Source: Kineosporia mesophila (GTDB lineage Bacteria; Actinomycetota; Actinomycetes; Actinomycetales; Kineosporiaceae). Taken from it: DNA of 64,000 nucleotides. The stretch is taken from positions 1 through 64,000 of the forward strand of contig NZ_JAJOMA010000015.1 of assembly GCF_021129235.1 (NCBI RefSeq), given 5' to 3'. A program made the position numbers and the translations under genes. Shown in pieces: positions 60,220-64,000 of the stretch (position 1 is its first letter; each line of letters begins with the position of its first letter). The notes under the pieces are model-generated. The model saw only the letters and a list, made by a program, of their open reading frames with translations, had not been told where the DNA came from and did not search any database.

Positions 60220-61701
60220 ATGAAGGTCGCCATCGTCGGCGCCGGGTACGCCGGGCTGGGCACCGCCCGCATGCTGATGCGCTGCGGTTTCGAGGTGACG
60301 GTGTACGACCGGGCGCCGGACGTCGGCGGGGTGTGGAGCCGGACCCGCCGCTATCCCGGACTGCGCACACAGAACGACAAGCGCACCTACGCCTTCTCCG
60401 AACTGCCTATGCCGGAGCACTATCCGGAGTGGCCCGACGGCGAGCAGGTGCAGCGATACCTGGAGAGCTACGTCGAGCACTTCGGGCTCGGGTCGTCGCT
60501 GCGGCTGGGCACCGAGGTGGTCACCGCGGAACTGACCGACGGGCCGGGCTGGTCGCTGACGCTCCGCCCGGCCGGCGCTGGGGAGAGCACCCAGGAGGGA
60601 TTCGACCACCTCGTGGTCGCCAACGGGGTGTTCTCCCGGCCCGCCGTACCGGTCCTCACCGGCCGCACGCAGTTCGAGGAGGCCGGCGGCCGGGTCGTCG
60701 CGACCTCGGAGTTCCACTACCTCGAGGACGCCCGGGGCCGTGACGTGCTGGTCGTCGGCTACGGTAAGTCCGCCTGCGATCTCGCAGTACCGATCAGCGA
60801 CGTCGCGAGCACCACCACGGTGGCCGCCCGGCGCCTGCTGTGGAAGATGCCCCGCAAGGTCGCCGGCGTCCTGAACTACAAGTACCTGATCCTCACCCGG
60901 GTCGGCGAGGCCCTGTTCCCCTACTTCCGGCCCTCCCTGCGCGAGAAGGTCCTGCCCGGTCCCGGTGGCCGGGTCGGGAAGGCGATGCTGGCCGGGGTGA
61001 AGGCCATTGCCGTGCGCCAGTTCCGGCTGCGACCGCTCGGCCTGGTGCCGCCCGGGAGTTTCGGTGAAATTGCCCGCAGCACGGTCAGCCTCGTCACCGA
61101 GGGGTTCTACGAGCGGGTCGCGGACGGGCGCCTGCGGGTCGTGCGCGACGTGCGGGTCGAGGAACTGACGGTGCGGGACGGGCGTCCGCACGCCCGCCTC
61201 AGCTCCGGCGAGACGCTGCCCGCCGACCTGATCGTCTGCGGCACCGGTTTCGATCAGCAGGTGCCCTTCCTCGCCCCCGAGGTCGTCGCCCGGTTGCTGG
61301 ACGAGCGCGGAAACTTCGTGCTGCACCGGCAGATCCTGCCGCCGGACGTGCCCGCCCTGAGTTTCGCCGGCTACCGCTCCTCGTTCTTCTGCCCGCTCGG
61401 CGCCGAGATCGGCGCGGTCTGGACGGCGGCCTACCTGCTCGGTGGCCTGCGGCCGCCGCCGGCGGCCCGGATGCGGGCCGAAGCCAGCGAGAAGCTCTGC
61501 TGGATGGAACAGTTCAGTGCCGGCAAGCACGCCCGGGGTGCCAGCGTGGTCCCGTTCTCGATGCGCGACATCGACGAAGTCCTGGCCGACCTCCAGCTGG
61601 ACGTCGGGCCGGTCGTCAAGGCCCGGCAGTGGCTTCTGCCGGTCGACCCGTCGTCCTACCGCGGGATCGGGACCGCGCTCCTGACCCGGCACGGGCTCTA
61701 G
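60220..61701 (+). CDS. Flavin-containing monooxygenase
   Basis: A 493-residue FAD/NADPH enzyme of the FMO/Baeyer-Villiger type. FAD loop VAIVGAGYAGLGTARML at the start, PGLRTQNDKRTYAFSELP, then the NADPH loop VLVVGYGKSACDLAV (about 180). SEFHYLED stands where the FMO signature FxGxxxH is expected but does not match it exactly. It ends with a helix-rich segment. It likely oxygenates a soft nucleophile or ketone. It stands alone, 168 nt after the kinase gene. Confidence 0.87.
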   Translation: MKVAIVGAGYAGLGTARMLMRCGFEVTVYDRAPDVGGVWSRTRRYPGLRTQNDKRTYAFSELPMPEHYPEWPDGEQVQRYLESYVEHFGLGSSLRLGTEVVTAELTDGPGWSLTLRPAGAGESTQEGFDHLVVANGVFSRPAVPVLTGRTQFEEAGGRVVATSEFHYLEDARGRDVLVVGYGKSACDLAVPISDVASTTTVAARRLLWKMPRKVAGVLNYKYLILTRVGEALFPYFRPSLREKVLPGPGGRVGKAMLAGVKAIAVRQFRLRPLGLVPPGSFGEIARSTVSLVTEGFYERVADGRLRVVRDVRVEELTVRDGRPHARLSSGETLPADLIVCGTGFDQQVPFLAPEVVARLLDERGNFVLHRQILPPDVPALSFAGYRSSFFCPLGAEIGAVWTAAYLLGGLRPPPAARMRAEASEKLCWMEQFSAGKHARGASVVPFSMRDIDEVLADLQLDVGPVVKARQWLLPVDPSSYRGIGTALLTRHGL

Positions 61702-61941
61702 ACCTCGCCGGAGAACGATCAGGGAAGAAGCTCTGCCCGCGCGACGAATCACTCTCTGCGAAGCTGTTTTCGCTACGAGGACGACGATACGGCCGAGCGC
61801 TCCTCGATCGTCTGCACCACTGAGAGATGTCAGACGGGCACCGGGTGGCGACTGCCGAAGGGCGGACCGAAGGCGGGGTTTTCCCGGAACTGGCCCGTCG
61901 GTGATTCTGCCCGGGTACCCTCAGCAGATATGGGGGTCTGT

Positions 61942-62763
61942 ATGGGTCGAAAAGGGGCGATTACCGCTCTGGCTCTCGGCGCGCTCCTGCTGCCCGCCCC
62001 CTCCGTAGCTTCAGCCGCCCCGGACGACTCAGACCTCGTCTACTGCCTGAGCGGGCCCCACCGCGATGAGGTGGTGACCGCGGCCTCGGTTCTGGGGTCT
62101 GCGCACCAGGGTGCGACCGGCGGAACCGTCCGCCGGCGGGCCGGAGGTGCCGACCTCAGCCTGGAGGCCTGGCGGGCGGTGGACCGGCCGTCCTTCGACC
62201 GTGCGTGCGCCGCGGTGGCCTGGCCCCTCTCGGCCGACCCGCCCCCGGCAGCGGAGGCGTCCACTCCCTGGTGGCGATCGTCGTCGGCCTGGTTCGCGCT
62301 CGCCGGTGTCGTCCTCGGCGCCGCCCTGAGCGCGTTCTTCTCGGCGGTCCGGGAGTCACGCGCCCGTCGGCGTACGCAGGCAGCGGCCCTGAGAACGGCG
62401 GTCCGGGGGTTCCACCTGGCGGTGTCGGTGTATGTCGAAGATCGACGGTCGGCGGATCCTGGCCTGAGGGTCTCGGAAGACAGGGTCCAGACCTCCCGAT
62501 CCGATCTCCTGACCCAGCTGGCGCACGCGTCCATTGATCGCCGGCTCCTCCTGGAGGCCCAGAGACTCGGGCAGGAACTGGATTCGGCATCGAGTCCCGG
62601 TTCTCGTCCCTTGGGTGTGGCCCTGACGACCGACTGGCCGATGGGCCGTGTCGACACGACGGCCCGGGGAATCGAGAAGGCCCTCAGGACTCTGCTGGAC
62701 GACGTGATGAAACTGGCGCGGGCTGTCGAGCAGCCGCTCTGGCAGCGGTTGAGGCGGACATGA
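61942..62763 (+). CDS. Hypothetical membrane protein, first gene of right-edge set
   Basis: A 273-residue protein. ATG 61942 has GGGGG five bases upstream. Signal peptide (AITALALGALLLPAPSVASA), a 90-residue external part with two Cys (VYCLSGPHRDEV, DRACAAVAW), one membrane helix (AWFALAGVVLGAALSAFFSA, about 115-134), then a cytoplasmic helical domain of 135 residues. No family recognised. It lies 49 nt ahead of the NTPase gene and is probably cotranscribed with it. Confidence 0.7.
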   Translation: MGRKGAITALALGALLLPAPSVASAAPDDSDLVYCLSGPHRDEVVTAASVLGSAHQGATGGTVRRRAGGADLSLEAWRAVDRPSFDRACAAVAWPLSADPPPAAEASTPWWRSSSAWFALAGVVLGAALSAFFSAVRESRARRRTQAAALRTAVRGFHLAVSVYVEDRRSADPGLRVSEDRVQTSRSDLLTQLAHASIDRRLLLEAQRLGQELDSASSPGSRPLGVALTTDWPMGRVDTTARGIEKALRTLLDDVMKLARAVEQPLWQRLRRT

Positions 62764-62812
62764 ACCCGGCCACGCGATTTCCGTCAGCTCACGAGTGAGG
62801 ACCTGCGCCCAG

Positions 62813-63790
62813 ATGCCGATGTTTCACGAGCAGAATCCCTTCGTGCTGCCTGGTATGTCGCAGGTGCACCAGGCGCTCGATCCGAACGACCAGCACCGGG
62901 TCGAGGAGGACTACGTCCAGGTCGACCATTCCCTGGAGGCGTTCGCAAGTTTCCAGAAGGAAGCGGTGAGCGCCGAAGCCCTGGCCCGGGGTGGTCGACT
63001 GGTGGTGGTGACCGGAAACGACCGTACCGGGAAGACCTCGGTGCTCAAGCGATGCGAGCACTGGGTCCGGACCGGTCTCACCGATTCCCCGCCGGCGGCG
63101 CAGAGGCGCCTGGAGCCCGCGTTCATCGATCTGAGCCTGGGCAAGCCGGGTGACCTGGTCGTCGCCGACAGCCTGGTCGGATGGGTGACCAAGCGGGTCA
63201 TCCAGATCCTGGAGAACAAGCGAATCATCACCCCGGAGCAGAGTGGACGATGGTTGGGGTGGGATGCCCCGGACCGGTTGGAGGCGGTGGGCGACTGGTT
63301 GACGATGAACAATCAGAATCAACCCCACCGGGCCTCCGTCGGTGCGCTGCTCATCGAATTGCCGCCCCAGACCACCTCCGCCCTTCTCTCGCGATTCGCC
63401 CAGCTGAGTCATCCGTACGTGATCCTCTTCGCCGAGTACGCGCCCACCGAGAGGAGCACGGGCTCCTGGTGGGAAGAGGGGGAAATGGCACGGCCCGGGC
63501 CGATCGAGGTGAAGGTGGGAGAGCTGCAGCCCCAGGACTGCGGGCGCTTCGTCAACCAGAGACTGCAACGGCACGACATCGTCGGGCAGGTACCGACGCT
63601 CGCGGCCGACGTCGAGGTGGAGCTCGAGCAGTTCCGCAACCGCCTGAGCATCGGGATGCTCCAGAAGTGGATGTTCTTCACTTACGAAACAGCTCTGGCC
63701 GAGCAGCCCCGGCCGGTCGAACTGTCGTGGGTCTATCTGATGGAGCGATTCATCGATCTGTCCCTCCAGGGTGGTCGCGAGAATGGCTGA
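62813..63790 (+). CDS. P-loop NTPase of unknown family with NPF leader
   Basis: A 325-residue protein. Walker A reads GNDRTGKTS (68-76). A Walker B-like strand is either ALLIELPP or YVILFAEYAP. The C-terminal third is helical with an Asp/Gln-rich segment (GELQPQDCGRFVNQRL). This resembles STAND/AAA-type NTPases with small sensor tails. The leader MPMFHEQNPFVLPGMSQVHQ shares NPF and a later QV with the protein encoded at 63908. The start may be ATG 62813, ATG 62819 or GTG 62795. Its stop is overlapped by the 42-codon gene. Confidence 0.68.
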   Translation: MPMFHEQNPFVLPGMSQVHQALDPNDQHRVEEDYVQVDHSLEAFASFQKEAVSAEALARGGRLVVVTGNDRTGKTSVLKRCEHWVRTGLTDSPPAAQRRLEPAFIDLSLGKPGDLVVADSLVGWVTKRVIQILENKRIITPEQSGRWLGWDAPDRLEAVGDWLTMNNQNQPHRASVGALLIELPPQTTSALLSRFAQLSHPYVILFAEYAPTERSTGSWWEEGEMARPGPIEVKVGELQPQDCGRFVNQRLQRHDIVGQVPTLAADVEVELEQFRNRLSIGMLQKWMFFTYETALAEQPRPVELSWVYLMERFIDLSLQGGRENG

Positions 63791-63911
63791 ACCTGAATGC
63801 CTCGCGCACGAACCGACCCTGCAGGCAGACCATCGCCCGGTCGGCTTGTCGTGCGAGTATCAGACGGAAGTCCAGGCCTTACCTGCCGCCGGGGTGGAGT
63901 TGCCGACATGA
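63783..63911 (+). CDS. 42-residue small protein overlapped at both ends
   Basis: ATG 63783 lies eight bases inside the NTPase gene's end, and the stop 63909-63911 overlaps the next start by ATGA. The product MAEPECLAHEPTLQADHRPV then ending in VQALPAAGVELPT has two Cys and no membrane helix. Translational coupling on both sides supports a real small gene. No family recognised. Confidence 0.5.
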   Translation: MAEPECLAHEPTLQADHRPVGLSCEYQTEVQALPAAGVELPT

Positions 63912-64000
63912 CCGAGCACGAAAGCCAGGAACAGGTCACCGACCTCGTCCCCAATCCGTTCGCGGCCAGCGCTTTTGCCCAGGTACCCAGTCCCGAGAAC
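63908..64000 (+). CDS. Partial gene at right edge with NPF leader
   Basis: Only 31 codons are visible from ATG 63908: MTEHESQEQVTDLVPNPFAA followed by SAFAQVPSPEN. The NPF and QV spacing recalls the NTPase leader, suggesting that the two proteins use the same kind of N-terminal recognition peptide. The function cannot be judged. Confidence 0.55.
   Translation, partial: MTEHESQEQVTDLVPNPFAASAFAQVPSPEN

Noticed and set aside
59380-61752. A 790-codon minus-strand frame opposite the kinase tail and monooxygenase
   Set aside because: Shadow frame; both plus-strand genes have clear catalytic motifs.
1-64000. CRISPR arrays, tRNA or rRNA genes, insertion sequences, prophage or origin features
   Set aside because: No repeated spacer structure, cloverleaf, rRNA motif, transposase, integrase or DnaA-box cluster was seen while reading both strands. 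The truncated genes carry no adjacent mobile-element ends.

Overview
The window is very GC-rich DNA with GC-ending codons, many GTG starts, ATGA/GTGA gene overlaps and a typical actinobacterial gene set (several TetR and LysR regulators, a lipoprotein-anchored class F sortase with a DUF4397 partner, a Ser/Thr kinase with a ricin-type tail). This points to a soil-type actinomycete, perhaps near Kineosporiaceae; the genus is my guess. I saw no rRNA, tRNA, CRISPR array, insertion sequence, prophage or replication origin. The region reads as chromosomal accessory and metabolic DNA.

Layout. 1-2.5 kb: an Azt-type zinc import locus (aztD and aztB leftward, aztA rightward) around a Zur-like palindrome. 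2.6-7.3 kb: a NarL-type two-component pair, an exported alpha/beta hydrolase, a PH-SHOCT protein, a secreted small protein and an SRPBCC protein. 7.3-18.9 kb: the first notable block. A leftward operon carries an FAD/NAD(P)-binding protein, an amidohydrolase and a polyamine-type ABC importer. A LysR gene lies upstream, divergent from a two-gene unit that encodes a PLP-fold/double-CMD fusion protein and a carboxylesterase. I read this as one uptake and catabolism system for an unknown ester or amide. 18.9-32 kb: a patchwork of divergent regulator/enzyme pairs (TetR-SDR-AKR, AraC-Gfo/Idh/MocA, LysR-D-amino-acid oxidase, TetR-SDR, TetR-FAD monooxygenase). Several decayed genes lie between them: an MFS remnant, a head-to-head truncated MarR/FMN-reductase pair and a CGNR zinc-finger fragment.

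33.6-48.4 kb: the second notable block, a leftward surface-glycan cluster. It has a family-2 and five family-4 glycosyltransferases, a membrane protein with a long low-complexity linker, a 1096-residue fusion of a Wzx-like flippase to a GT-C type membrane domain, a GH5-like lipoprotein and a GH92 (alpha-mannosidase family) protein. The two glycosidase families suggest, but do not prove, a mannose-containing glycan. A DUF4397 protein and a class F sortase follow, transcribed rightward, so surface polysaccharide and surface protein functions sit side by side.

50.6-61.7 kb: a sugar-porter MFS, an App1-type phosphatase, a TetR-SDR pair with two tandem operator palindromes, a membrane-anchored beta-rich protein, an alpha/beta hydrolase whose start codon lies inside a strong hairpin, an LLM flavin oxidoreductase, a Ser/Thr kinase-ricin protein and a flavin monooxygenase. 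61.9-64 kb: a tightly coupled run at the right edge encodes a membrane protein, a P-loop NTPase, a 42-residue protein and a protein that runs off the window. The NTPase and the last protein both start with an Asn-Pro-Phe-containing leader. I cannot assign this set to a known system.
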